The translations under genes and the position numbers were made by a program. This document shows positions 1-8,085 of a DNA stretch of 64,000 nucleotides, piece by piece; positions within the stretch are counted from its first letter, which is position 1, and the number at the start of each line of letters is the position of its first letter. This stretch comes from DATEOR01 sp963766725. GTDB taxonomy: Bacteria > Actinomycetota > Thermoleophilia > Gaiellales > Gaiellaceae. Where the stretch lies: contig CAVYBK010000001.1 of NCBI GenBank assembly GCA_963766725.1, forward strand, positions 1 to 64,000, in the 5' to 3' direction. Under the pieces are notes generated by a model. It was not told the DNA's origin. It saw only the letters and a list, made by a program, of their open reading frames with translations, and did not search any database.

Positions 1-73
1 TGGGCCGTGCAGGGATCGAACCTGCGACCTTGGGATTAAGAGTCCCCTGCTCTACCAGCTGAGCTAACGGCCC
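1..73 (-). tRNA. tRNA-Lys (anticodon CTT)
   Basis: Read on the minus strand this folds as a complete cloverleaf: acceptor GGGCCGT paired with ACGGCCC, D-arm GCTCAGCTGGTAGAGC, anticodon loop CTCTTAA (anticodon CTT, lysine) and T-arm GCAGGTTCGATCCCTGC. One G-A mismatch closes the anticodon stem. The discriminator A is base 1; the window edge hides whether CCA is encoded. Confidence 0.95.
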
Positions 74-128
74 AATCCTGACGCGCGCAGCGCGGCAGGC
101 AGAGCATTGTAGCGAGGGGTTCTCGGCG

Positions 129-233
129 TCAGACGCGCTCGAGGCGCCAGTTGACGTACCAGACGATGGTCTTACCCGTCATGACGCCGCGGGCGATGAG
201 CGGTGCACCGGCTAGGAGGATCTTGAAAGGCAT
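129..233 (-). CDS. Possible 34-residue small protein
   Basis: A short open frame with ATG at 231-233 and TGA at 129-131 encodes a basic, partly hydrophobic peptide with hydrophobic stretches near residues 3-14 and 22-28. It lies between tRNA-Lys and the divergent epimerase gene. I see no convincing ribosome binding site and recognise no family. It may be a chance ORF, but it is the only one filling this gap. Confidence 0.22.
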   Translation of the reverse strand: MPFKILLAGAPLIARGVMTGKTIVWYVNWRLERV

Positions 234-257
234 GGGTCAACTAGATTCGCGGTCGGC

Positions 258-1319
258 ATGCAAATCCTTTCCATTGTCGGCAACCGTCCGCAGTTCATAA
301 AGTCCGCTCCCCTCTCGCTCGCGTTGCGAAACCGGACGGACGAGGTCGTCCTGCACACGGGCCAGCACTACGACCACGAGCTCTCGCAGGTTTTCTTCGA
401 CGAGCTCGGCCTCGAGCCGCCCAAGCACCGCCTGGAGGCAGGCTCCGGGAGCCACGCGGAGCAGACGGCGCGCATGCTGCCCGGGATCGAGGCCGCCGTC
501 ATCGAGGAGAAGCCCGGCCTCGTGCTCGTCTACGGAGACACGAACTCCACACTCGCCGGCGCGCTCGCCGCGTCGAAGCTCCGGGTCCCGGTGGCCCATG
601 TGGAGGCCGGCCTCCGCTCCTACGACCGCACGATGCCGGAGGAGCTCAACCGCGTCCTGGTCGACCGCGTGTCGAGCCTCCTCTTCGCGCCCTCCGAGAC
701 CGCAGTCGGGAACCTGAAGGACGAGGGGATCACCGAAGGCGTTCACGAGGTCGGCGATGTCATGCTCGACGCGAATCTGCGCCTCGCGCCCATCGCGCGC
801 GGGCGGTCGGAGGCGCTCGAGCTCGCCGGAGTGGAAGCCGGGGCCTACGCACTGGTGACCGTGCACCGCGAGGCGAACACCAGGGAACCTGCGCTCGGCC
901 GGATCGTCGAGGCGCTCAACGCACTCGAGGAGCCCGTGGTCTTCCCGCTCCACCCTCGAACCGCCGGTGCGATCGAGAGTCAGGGGCTCCGGCTCGCGGG
1001 TCACGTCCACCCACGGCCGCCGGCGGGGTACCTGGACTTCGCAGCGCTGGCATCCCAGGCGCGCGTCGTCCTCACCGACTCCGGCGGCGTCCAGAAGGAG
1101 GCCTACTGGTACGGGGTACCGTGCGTGACGCTGCGGGAGAACACCGAGTGGGTCGAGACCGTCGAGGCCGGCTGGAACCGACTCGTGGGCACCGATCCCG
1201 GCGCGATCGTCGCCGCCGCACGCGAGGCTGTACGCGGGCCCGAGCACCCGCCCCTTTACGGGGACGGCCGCGCGGCCGATTTGATCGCTGACGTGATTTG
1301 TACGATGGAACACGCGTGA
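258..1319 (+). CDS. wecB: Non-hydrolysing UDP-N-acetylglucosamine 2-epimerase (WecB/WbpI family)
   Basis: A cytosolic enzyme of 353 residues inverting C2 of a UDP-linked 2-acetamido sugar. The GT-B-like family signatures are present: GNRPQFIK (8-15), HTGQHYD (33-39), YGDTNS (92-97), HVEAGLRSYDRTMPEE (114-129), VHRE (202-205) and TDSGGVQKEA (273-282). Length is normal for WecB. It opens a cassette with three other UDP-sugar enzymes; the next gene starts inside its stop codon (GTGA), implying translational coupling. In that context it could be either the UDP-GlcNAc epimerase (WecB) or the WbpI-type epimerase acting on the diacetamido uronic acid at the end of the pathway; sequence alone does not decide. 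Confidence 0.9.
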   Translation: MQILSIVGNRPQFIKSAPLSLALRNRTDEVVLHTGQHYDHELSQVFFDELGLEPPKHRLEAGSGSHAEQTARMLPGIEAAVIEEKPGLVLVYGDTNSTLAGALAASKLRVPVAHVEAGLRSYDRTMPEELNRVLVDRVSSLLFAPSETAVGNLKDEGITEGVHEVGDVMLDANLRLAPIARGRSEALELAGVEAGAYALVTVHREANTREPALGRIVEALNALEEPVVFPLHPRTAGAIESQGLRLAGHVHPRPPAGYLDFAALASQARVVLTDSGGVQKEAYWYGVPCVTLRENTEWVETVEAGWNRLVGTDPGAIVAAAREAVRGPEHPPLYGDGRAADLIADVICTMEHA

Positions 1320-2584
1320 ACAAGCCAGAAGTCGCCATCGTCGGCGCGGGCTATGTCGGCCTACCCCTTGGCCGCTGCTTCGCGGAGGCGGGCATCCCTG
1401 TGGTTCTCGTCGACATCGACGCCGAGCGCGTCGAGGCGATCAACCGCGGCGAGAGCCACGTCGAGGACGTGCCCTCGGAAACGCTCCGGGCGCTCCTCGA
1501 GGCTGGGACGCTCTCGGCGACCACGAACTACGACGCCGTCCGCGACACCGACGCGATCGTCGTCGCGTTGCCGACGCCGCTCTCGGCGAACCGCGAGCCC
1601 GACCTCACGATCGTCATGAGCGCCGCGCGGGAGGTCGGCAGGCGACTGCGGACGGGCCACCTCGTCTCGCTCGAGTCCACCACGTACCCGGGGACGACGC
1701 GGGAGGAGGTGCTGCCGATTCTCGCCGGCAGCGGCCTCGAGGTGGGCAAGGACTTCTATCTCGCCTTCTCGCCGGAGCGGATCGACCCCGGCCGCGAGGA
1801 CTGGACGGTGAAGACCACTCCGAAGGTCGTCGGCGGCGTCACGCCCGCGTGCACCGAGAAGGCGGTCGCCTTCTACAAGCGCGCGATCGACACCGTCGTC
1901 AGCGTGTCCTCGCCGGAGGCGGCGGAGCTGACGAAGCTCCTGGAGAACATCTTCCGCTCGGTCAACATCGCGCTCGTCAACGAGCTCGCACAGCTCTGCG
2001 ACCGGATGCACGTGGACGTCTGGGAGGTCGTCGAGGCGGCGGCGACGAAGCCGTTCGGCTTCATGAGCTTCAAGCCGGGCCCCGGCCTGGGCGGCCACTG
2101 TCTGCCGGTCGACCCGTTCTACCTCGCCTGGAAGGCGCGCGAGTTCGACTTCTACACCGAGTTCATCGAGCTGGCCGGCAAGGTCAACGAGAACATGCCG
2201 TACTTCTGCCTGGAGAAGATCACGCGGGCGCTGAACTCCGACGAGAAGTCCGTCAAGGGGAGCCACGTCCACCTCGTCGGCGTCTCCTACAAGGCCGATG
2301 TCGGCGACCTGCGCGAGTCGCCTGCCCTGAAGCTCGTCGAGCTCCTGCGGGACGAGGGCGCCGAGGTCTCCTACCACGACCCGCACGTGTCCGAGCTCCC
2401 CGACCACGGACTCGCCTCGGTCGACCTCGACGGCTCGGTCGGCAAGGCGGACTGCGTCGCGATCGTCACCGCGCACTCGGGGATCGACTACGCGAAGCTC
2501 GCCGAGAAGGCCCAGCTCGTGGTCGACTTCCGCAACGCCACGGGCACGAACGGCTCCGCGAACGGACGCGTGTGGAAGCTCTGA
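1316..2584 (+). CDS. wbpA: UDP-N-acetyl-hexosamine 6-dehydrogenase (WbpA/WecC family)
   Basis: Two-step NAD-dependent oxidation of a UDP-sugar at C6 to the uronic acid. The Rossmann motif GAGYVGLPLG is at about residues 10-19, and the catalytic cysteine is in GLGGHCLPVDPFY (Cys about 262). The VDPFYLAWKA continuation is typical of WbpA/WecC-type rather than UDP-glucose dehydrogenases. I chose GTG at 1316 because it overlaps the upstream stop as GTGA and starts just before the Rossmann strand; a TTG at 1298 is open but adds only six residues. About 422 aa, family length. Confidence 0.88.
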   Translation: MNKPEVAIVGAGYVGLPLGRCFAEAGIPVVLVDIDAERVEAINRGESHVEDVPSETLRALLEAGTLSATTNYDAVRDTDAIVVALPTPLSANREPDLTIVMSAAREVGRRLRTGHLVSLESTTYPGTTREEVLPILAGSGLEVGKDFYLAFSPERIDPGREDWTVKTTPKVVGGVTPACTEKAVAFYKRAIDTVVSVSSPEAAELTKLLENIFRSVNIALVNELAQLCDRMHVDVWEVVEAAATKPFGFMSFKPGPGLGGHCLPVDPFYLAWKAREFDFYTEFIELAGKVNENMPYFCLEKITRALNSDEKSVKGSHVHLVGVSYKADVGDLRESPALKLVELLRDEGAEVSYHDPHVSELPDHGLASVDLDGSVGKADCVAIVTAHSGIDYAKLAEKAQLVVDFRNATGTNGSANGRVWKL

Positions 2585-3562
2585 AGCTGGCCGCGGTTGG
2601 GCTCGGCTACTGGGGCCCCAATCTCGCGCGGAACCTGGACGACCTCGACGGCGCCGCGCTCACCTGGATCTGCGACCGGGACGAGGCGCGGCTCGAGCGC
2701 TATGGCTCGCGCTTCCCGGAGGCCCGCAAGACGACGAGCTACGAGGACCTGCTCACCGACTCCGAGCTCGACGCCGTCGCCATCGCGACTCCGGTCGTCA
2801 CGCACTTCGAGCTCGCGCGCGAGGCGCTCCTCGCCGGCAAGCACGTCTTCGTCGAGAAGCCTCTCGCCCTCTCGTCGGCGCTCGGCGAGCAGCTCGTCGC
2901 CCTGGCCGAAGAGCGGGCGCTCGTGCTCATGCCCGGCCACCTGCTCCTCTACCACCCGGGAGTGGCCAAGCTGAAGGGCCTCGTCGACTCGGAGGAGCTC
3001 GGCCGCCTGCTCTACGTCTACGGGAACCGCCAGAACCTCGGGCAGATCCGCAAGGACGAGAACGCCCTCTGGAGCCTCGGCGCACACGACCTCTCCGTGA
3101 TCCTCCACCTCGTTGGCGAGGAGCCGGCAGAGGCGTGGGCACGGGGCGAGTCGTTCTTGAACCCGGGCGTCGAGGACGTCGTCTTCTGCTACCTCCGCTT
3201 TCCCTCGGGAGTGGTCGCGCACATGCACCTCTCTTGGCTCGACCCGCACAAGATGCGGCGGATGACCGTGGTCGGCGACAGGAAGATGGCGGTCTTCGAC
3301 GACATGGAGCCCGAACGCAAGGTGACGGTTTACGACAAGGGGCCGCAGCAGTCGGCCGAGACGTGGGGCGAGTGGCAGACCCGCTCCGGCGACATCTCGA
3401 TCCCCAAGGTCGCAAACGACGAGCCGCTCCGCCTCGAATGCGAGCACTTCCTCACGCTCCTGCGCGGCGAAGGCGACCGGATCGCTGCTGCACGCGAAGG
3501 GCCTCGCGGTCGTCCGCGCGCTCGAGCAGCTGCAGAGCTCCCTCGAGCGGGAACGCGTATGA
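2572..3562 (+). CDS. Gfo/Idh/MocA oxidoreductase, WbpB-like, frameshifted near 3480
   Basis: NAD-dependent sugar oxidoreductase, probably the UDP-GlcNAcA 3-dehydrogenase step. The N-terminal Rossmann segment AVGLGYWGPNLARN and the EKPLAL motif (about residue 95) are typical. Start is GTG 2572 (13-bp overlap with the previous gene) or, better matching the family, CTG 2581 inside CTGA, giving an N-terminus KLAAVGLGYWG. The first frame matches up to about 3478 (LECEHFLTLLRGEGDR). The expected C-terminus GLAVVRALEQLQSSLERERV then continues in the next frame and stops at 3560-3562, overlapping the next ATG. Removing one base near 3479-3480 gives an intact protein of about 326 aa. Without correction the frame runs into the acetyltransferase and mimics a fusion. 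Confidence 0.82.
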
Positions 3563-4200
3563 ACCGGATCGCCGAGACCGCGGTCGTCTACCCGGGCGTC
3601 GAGCTCGGCGAGGACGTCGTCATCGGCGATTACGCCGTGGTGGGCAAGCAGCCCGTCCTCGGAAAGCGCTCGACGGCCTCGCGCGATGATCTGCCGCCCC
3701 TCGTGATCGGTGACGGAAGCGCCATCCTCGCGGGCGCGGTCGTCTTCGCAGGGACGACGCTCGGCGCGGGAGTCATCGTCGGCGACCAGGCCTGCGTGCG
3801 GGAACGGTGCGAGCTCGGAGACGAGGTCGTGATCGGGCGCGGCTCCCACGTCGAGAACGACACGTCGATCGGCGCCCGCACGCGCGTTCAGGCCAACGCG
3901 TACGTCACGGCCTACTCCACGCTGGAGGAGGACGTCTTCATCGCTCCCTGCGTCGTCACGACGAACGACAACTACATGGGACGCACCGAGGCGCGCCTCG
4001 CCGAGATGCGCGGCCCGACCATTCGCCGCGGTGCGCGGATCGGCGGCGGCGCCGTCCTGCTCCCTGGTGTGGAGATCGGCGAGGAGGCCTTCGTCGGTGC
4101 CGGCGCGGTCGTCCTCGACGACGTGCCTGCCCGGGCGGTGGTCGTCGGGAATCCGGCGCGGAAGATCCGCGACGTGCCCGACGACGAGCTCCTCAGCTGA
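3559..4200 (+). CDS. Hexapeptide-repeat N-acetyltransferase (WbpD/WlbB-like)
   Basis: A 213-residue left-handed beta-helix acyltransferase that would N-acetylate a 3-amino UDP-sugar with acetyl-CoA. Repeated [LIV]G-x4 hexads run almost the whole length, for example GVELGEDVVIGDYAVVG and GVEIGEEAFVGAGAVV. The segment TTNDNYMGR (about 134-142) is in the loop typical of the WbpD group, and the end VVGNPARKIRDV is the usual terminal hexad. ATG 3559 overlaps the corrected stop of the upstream dehydrogenase (ATGA). The matching aminotransferase (WbpE) that would supply the amino group is not in the cassette. Confidence 0.85.
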   Translation: MNRIAETAVVYPGVELGEDVVIGDYAVVGKQPVLGKRSTASRDDLPPLVIGDGSAILAGAVVFAGTTLGAGVIVGDQACVRERCELGDEVVIGRGSHVENDTSIGARTRVQANAYVTAYSTLEEDVFIAPCVVTTNDNYMGRTEARLAEMRGPTIRRGARIGGGAVLLPGVEIGEEAFVGAGAVVLDDVPARAVVVGNPARKIRDVPDDELLS

Positions 4201-4203
4201 CGA

Positions 4204-5814
4204 TCAGTTGAAGTTGAACGCGCCGGTCGAGCCGGGGACGAGCCCGGTCGAGGACGGCGGCACAAGCCGCGCGCGATAGGTCCCCGAGACAGCGTTGAAG
4301 TGGGCGTGCCATTTGCCGTCGGACTTGACGACGGCGCTGCCGACGTTCTTTGCCCAGCTGCCGTTGTTGCGCTTGCGGTCGACGTGCACGGTCTGACCGG
4401 CGAGCGAGATGGGGTGCACGGACCCTTTGAGGCCGTCGTTCGCGGGCTGCGTCGCGGAGAAGACGATCTTCGGCGCGACCTTCACGGCGACCGGAGAGGA
4501 GTTCGCAGCCGACGAGTGGAGCCGGTAGGAGGTGGCGCGGCACGGCTTGTCGATCCCGTGGTAATGGGCCGCGTCGTCCTTCTTCATGGACATGTCGGTC
4601 CAGGACGATGACCCGCTTCGCCGGCGCTGGAGGGTGACGCCCGATGCCTCCCTCGCCAGGACGCTGACCCGGAGGCGGGCGCTGCAGACGATCTTCGCCT
4701 TCGCCGGCGTCGCGTCGAGGACGCCGAAGTCGAAGCGGCTGGACCGAAGGCCGAGCACACCCCGGAACCACTCCGGACCGAGGCCGGACGACGGGAAGGT
4801 GCTGGCCCAGGAGCCGCGCTCGAGGCGGACACGGTCGACGCGCCCGGATTTCCTCGATGTGACGATGGCATCCGCAGGAGTCTTCGCCGCACCGAGCCGG
4901 TTCTGCAGCGCGCGCGGCGTGAGCACCACGGTCCAGTTGCGGTTCGGGTTCGACCCGTTCCGGTCGAAGGGATCCTGCCTCGAGATGAGGTACGAGCGCG
5001 AACCGCCCCAGGTGTCCGCTGAGGCCGCCGTCCTCCCACCGTTCGAGGAGGAGAAGTACGCGCTGATCACCTTGCCGCCGGACTTCAGGACTTCACCGGC
5101 GGTCGCCTTGACCGCGGCGGTAGAGCCGGGATCCTCCCCGCTGCCGTAGTCGAGGCCGCCGTAGACCTGGTCCCTGGTGTCGTCGTAGATGTCGTACCAG
5201 CTCGTATGCGCGGCGCTAACCGCGTAGCCGCGCGCGGCGACGGCTTGCGCCTTGAGCGCCTCGAGCGGCCAACTCGACGGCATCTCGCGCGGGACGACCG
5301 AGAAGAGGTAGCCCTGCAGCCCGACGACGTTGACGACGGCGAGCTTGCCGCCCTTGTTGTAGATCTTCAGGTCGCCGCGATAGCGAGACCCGTTGACCTT
5401 CAGGAAGCCCTTGCCCGGCTTGGCGGTGGCAGGATCGCCGAACTTCCCCTTGCCGACGACTCGAACCTTGCCGTCGCTCGTCGGCACGACCTTCCAGTCC
5501 GTGAGCCGGGTCAGCGTCTTGTCTCCGACCTTGAAGTCCTCAGACGACCGGAGCGTCAGGGAGGAAAGGCCCGCGGTCAGCAGCACGCGGATCTTGCTCT
5601 GGCTCGTCGTGCCGACGTTGGTCCCGTCGTAGTAAAAGCCGAGGATCTGCTTGTAGTCTCGGCCGTCGTTCGCGCGCCCGAGCGCTCCGTACTGGCTCAG
5701 GCCGACCCCGTGTCCCCAGCCGTGGCCCTTGAAGACGAACACGGGGGACGCAGCGGCACTCGCAGCGGAGGCGAGCGCGATCAGAATGGCGACCGGGAGG
5801 GCGAATCGGCGCAT
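4204..5814 (-). CDS. Secreted SpoIID/LytB-domain protein
   Basis: Predicted exported cell-wall protein of 536 aa, related to the SpoIID lytic transglycosylase and LytB amidase-enhancer family. A signal peptide covers about residues 1-22. The segment HGWGHGVGLSQYGA (31-44) is followed by YKQILGFYYDGT; the conserved catalytic-Glu block REMPSSWPLEALKAQAVAAR is at about 176-195. In B. subtilis SpoIID the HGVGMSQYGA block comes after the Glu block; here it precedes it, an arrangement also used in actinobacterial paralogues. The C-terminal 200 residues look beta-rich and unassigned. It converges on the acetyltransferase gene with only 3 bp between stop codons. Confidence 0.85.
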   Translation of the reverse strand: MRRFALPVAILIALASAASAAASPVFVFKGHGWGHGVGLSQYGALGRANDGRDYKQILGFYYDGTNVGTTSQSKIRVLLTAGLSSLTLRSSEDFKVGDKTLTRLTDWKVVPTSDGKVRVVGKGKFGDPATAKPGKGFLKVNGSRYRGDLKIYNKGGKLAVVNVVGLQGYLFSVVPREMPSSWPLEALKAQAVAARGYAVSAAHTSWYDIYDDTRDQVYGGLDYGSGEDPGSTAAVKATAGEVLKSGGKVISAYFSSSNGGRTAASADTWGGSRSYLISRQDPFDRNGSNPNRNWTVVLTPRALQNRLGAAKTPADAIVTSRKSGRVDRVRLERGSWASTFPSSGLGPEWFRGVLGLRSSRFDFGVLDATPAKAKIVCSARLRVSVLAREASGVTLQRRRSGSSSWTDMSMKKDDAAHYHGIDKPCRATSYRLHSSAANSSPVAVKVAPKIVFSATQPANDGLKGSVHPISLAGQTVHVDRKRNNGSWAKNVGSAVVKSDGKWHAHFNAVSGTYRARLVPPSSTGLVPGSTGAFNFN

Positions 5815-5874
5815 CGAGCTTTCCAGGGACCCCTTCGGCAGGAACGTAGCCGGACCTCGTTAGGAAAGCATGAA

Positions 5875-6690
5875 TTACGCGTCGCGGCGCGCGTACTGCT
5901 CTTCGGGCGAGGGCGGCTCCGTCCTTGACCTGATCGGCTCCCACCAGTCGCGCCTCGAGCGGTACCACTCCACGGTCTCGGCGAGTCCGTCTTCGAGTGT
6001 CCGCGTCGGCTCCCAGCCGAGCGCACGGATGGCGTCGTCGTCCTCCCCGACCCGGTAGACCTCACCAGGCGCTCCTTCGCGGAGGACGAGCTCGACCGCG
6101 GCGCTGTGATCGTCCGCGTGCACCCACGTGCCGGAGAGCGTCTCCGGTGGTGAGCCCTCGCCGTCGAGCGCGCGCACGATCGCCGCGGCGGGCGCGGCCG
6201 CCGGGTGCTGAAACGGCCCGTACGCGCGGACGCCGCGCGTGACGGAGGCGCTGAGGCCGTTCTCCTCGACGTAGGCCTGCACCTGGAGGTCGGCGCCGCC
6301 CTTCGAGGCAGCCTGCGTGGTCGCCGGCCGGTCCGCCTCGGAGGTCGAAACCTGGACGTAGCGGATCCCGGCGACGCGGGCGAACTCGAGGAGGACGTGC
6401 GTGCCGTAGACGTCCGTGACGATGAAGCCGCCCGACGCGAGGCCGGACGCGTCGAGGTTCGTCTCGGCGGCGAAGTTGGCGATCGCCTGGCAGCCGTCCG
6501 CCGCTCCGGTGGCGGTGACCGCGTCCGCCACGTCGCCTTGCACGAACTCATGCGGGATGCCTTCGAGCCGCGCGAGGCTCCCGAAATCCGTCAGCCGGTC
6601 GAGCACGACGGCCTCGTCCCCCGCCGCCACGAGGCGCTTCACGAAGTTGCTACCGAGAAAGCCGGCGCCGCCAGGCACGAGGACTCGCAC
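5875..6690 (-). CDS. RmlB-like extended SDR, shortened and lacking the catalytic Tyr
   Basis: NAD-binding sugar epimerase/dehydratase homologue of 271 aa starting at GTG 6690 with GGAGFLGSNFV. The middle aligns by eye to dTDP-glucose 4,6-dehydratase: NFAAETNLDAS corresponds to HFAAESHVDRS, VSTSEAD to VSTDEVYG, and TRGVRAYGPFQHP to TNCSNNYGPYQFP. The end GLAETVEWYRSRRDWWEPI is very RmlB-like. Where RmlB has PYSASK the protein reads TQAASK, so the Tyr of the YxxxK pair is Gln. The substrate region between about 190 and 225 is shorter than in RmlB. It may be a non-catalytic or altered SDR. Confidence 0.75.
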   Translation of the reverse strand: MRVLVPGGAGFLGSNFVKRLVAAGDEAVVLDRLTDFGSLARLEGIPHEFVQGDVADAVTATGAADGCQAIANFAAETNLDASGLASGGFIVTDVYGTHVLLEFARVAGIRYVQVSTSEADRPATTQAASKGGADLQVQAYVEENGLSASVTRGVRAYGPFQHPAAAPAAAIVRALDGEGSPPETLSGTWVHADDHSAAVELVLREGAPGEVYRVGEDDDAIRALGWEPTRTLEDGLAETVEWYRSRRDWWEPIRSRTEPPSPEEQYARRDA

Positions 6691-6699
6691 GCCGCGACC

Positions 6700-7587
6700 C
6701 TAGCCCATCAGGAGACGCGCGCATTCGATGTGGCCGGCGAGCGGCCGGCCACCTTCGAAGCCCCACGCGAGCGCATGAGCGATGCCCCAGCCGCGCACAC
6801 GCTCGCGGTCGAGGCCGAGCCGGTCGCTGTAGAAGTCGAGGCGGCGGCGGATCCGCCAGGCGGCGTCCGGGTCGCGCGCAAGATCGTCTCGCCGGTCCCG
6901 GAGTAGCGAGGCGACGTCGAATGCCCGCTCGCCGACGAGCGGCTTGGGATCGATCGCGAGCCAGCCGCGGGCCGAGCGAAGGACGTTCCCTCCGTGGAGG
7001 TCCTGGTGCAGGAGCACGGCGTCCTCCGGCGCCGCTGCGGCCCGCAGGAACTCGACCGCCTCGTCGAGAAGGGCCGGCTCGAACGGGCGGCCGGTCGCCT
7101 CCCAGGTCACGGGAAGGCTCTCGGCCCAGCGCGCGGCGTCGTCCCCGAGCGGCCGGAACTCGCCGGCCGGCCGCGCCCGCCAGAGCTCCGCGAGAACTCC
7201 TGCTGCGATCTCGTTCGCCTCGTCCTCCTCGACTTCCCACAGCGCCGTTCCCGGAAAGCAGCGCTCGATGAGCAGGGCCCGCCGCTCGTCGTCGCGCGCA
7301 AGAAGCCGCACGGCGCCGGCCCCGTCCCAGCACGCGAGGGCGTCAGGCTCCTGCTCGCTCTCCGGCTCCGGGAAGTTGACCTTGAGCACCGCCGCGGAGC
7401 CGTCCTCGCAGCGCGCGGGCACGACGAGGGCGATGTGCGCAGGCTCGAAGGGCGGCCCGAGCTCGAGCGACCACTCCTCCACGAGCTCCGCCACGAGCCG
7501 TGGCAAGAGGTCGAGCCAGTCCGCACCGCCCGGCTCGCCCCGCCACCAGTCGAGGCCCGGAGGGACGGCGAAGGGCGGGCGGTCTAT
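6700..7587 (-). CDS. Streptomycin 6-kinase / hydroxyurea-type phosphotransferase family protein
   Basis: Protein-kinase-fold phosphotransferase of the APH(6)/hydroxyurea kinase group. Family blocks include VPPGLDWWRG at the N-terminus, ADWLDLLPRLVAELVEEW, AVLKVNFP with the ATP-contacting Lys, LLHQDLHGGNVL (catalytic loop) and WLAIDPKPLVGERAFDVA (metal-binding DPKP). The start is unresolved. The conserved N-terminus begins near 7570, but no ATG/GTG/TTG lies between there and GTG 7704, which would overlap the macro-domain gene by 120 bp. TTG 7506 would delete conserved residues. I used ATA at 7585-7587, overlapping the macro-gene TAG. Substrate unknown; resistance is not established. Confidence 0.78.
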   Translation of the reverse strand: MDRPPFAVPPGLDWWRGEPGGADWLDLLPRLVAELVEEWSLELGPPFEPAHIALVVPARCEDGSAAVLKVNFPEPESEQEPDALACWDGAGAVRLLARDDERRALLIERCFPGTALWEVEEDEANEIAAGVLAELWRARPAGEFRPLGDDAARWAESLPVTWEATGRPFEPALLDEAVEFLRAAAAPEDAVLLHQDLHGGNVLRSARGWLAIDPKPLVGERAFDVASLLRDRRDDLARDPDAAWRIRRRLDFYSDRLGLDRERVRGWGIAHALAWGFEGGRPLAGHIECARLLMG

Positions 7588-8075
7588 TCGCCGACCGCGG
7601 CCCGGAAGGCCTGCTCGGCGTCGTGGCCGAAGACCGCGAAGACGACCCGCTCCAGGTTCGCCGGCTCGAAGGCGCGCGCCTCCGTCACCATCAGCTCCGC
7701 ACACTGCCCGATCGGGAAGCCGCCGACTCCGGTGCCGAACGCCGGCATCGCCAGAGAGCGGGAGCCCAGCTCGTCCGCGACCTCGAGGGTCCGTCTCGTC
7801 GCCTGGGAGATGAGCTCAGCCGAGGTCTGCAGGTCCTGGCCCATGACCGCAGCGTGGACGACGTGCTTCGCACGCAGGTTCCCGGCGCCCGTGGCGATCG
7901 CCTGGCCAACGGCGATCGGCGCCTGCGCGACGGCCTCCTGCTCGATCTCAGATCCGCCAGCACGTTTGATCGCCCCGGCCACGCCCGCGCCCATCCAGAG
8001 CTCGTTGTTCGCGGCGTTCGCGACGGCATCCACGTCGAGCTCGGTGATGTCGCCCTCGACGACCTCCAGCTCCAT
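7584..8075 (-). CDS. Macro-domain (ADP-ribose-binding) protein
   Basis: A stand-alone macro domain of 163 aa, likely binding or hydrolysing ADP-ribose or O-acetyl-ADP-ribose in the cytosol. The signature NAANNELWMGAGVAGAI (about 20-36) contains the Asn and glycine-rich loop. PAFGTGVGGFPIGQCAEL (about 110-127) is the second ADP-ribose loop. It sits between an MMPL transporter and a small-molecule kinase, with 10 bp to the transporter stop. Members of this group include de-ADP-ribosylases; the specific substrate cannot be told from sequence. Confidence 0.9.
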   Translation of the reverse strand: MELEVVEGDITELDVDAVANAANNELWMGAGVAGAIKRAGGSEIEQEAVAQAPIAVGQAIATGAGNLRAKHVVHAAVMGQDLQTSAELISQATRRTLEVADELGSRSLAMPAFGTGVGGFPIGQCAELMVTEARAFEPANLERVVFAVFGHDAEQAFRAAVGE

Positions 8076-8085
8076 GCGCGAAACC

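Noticed and set aside
1849..4200. A continuous 783-codon frame joining an oxidoreductase to an acetyltransferase
   Set aside because: The first part is antisense-like junk inside the 6-dehydrogenase gene, and the oxidoreductase-acetyltransferase join results from the indel near 3480; the true oxidoreductase end and the ATGA start are visible in the right frames.
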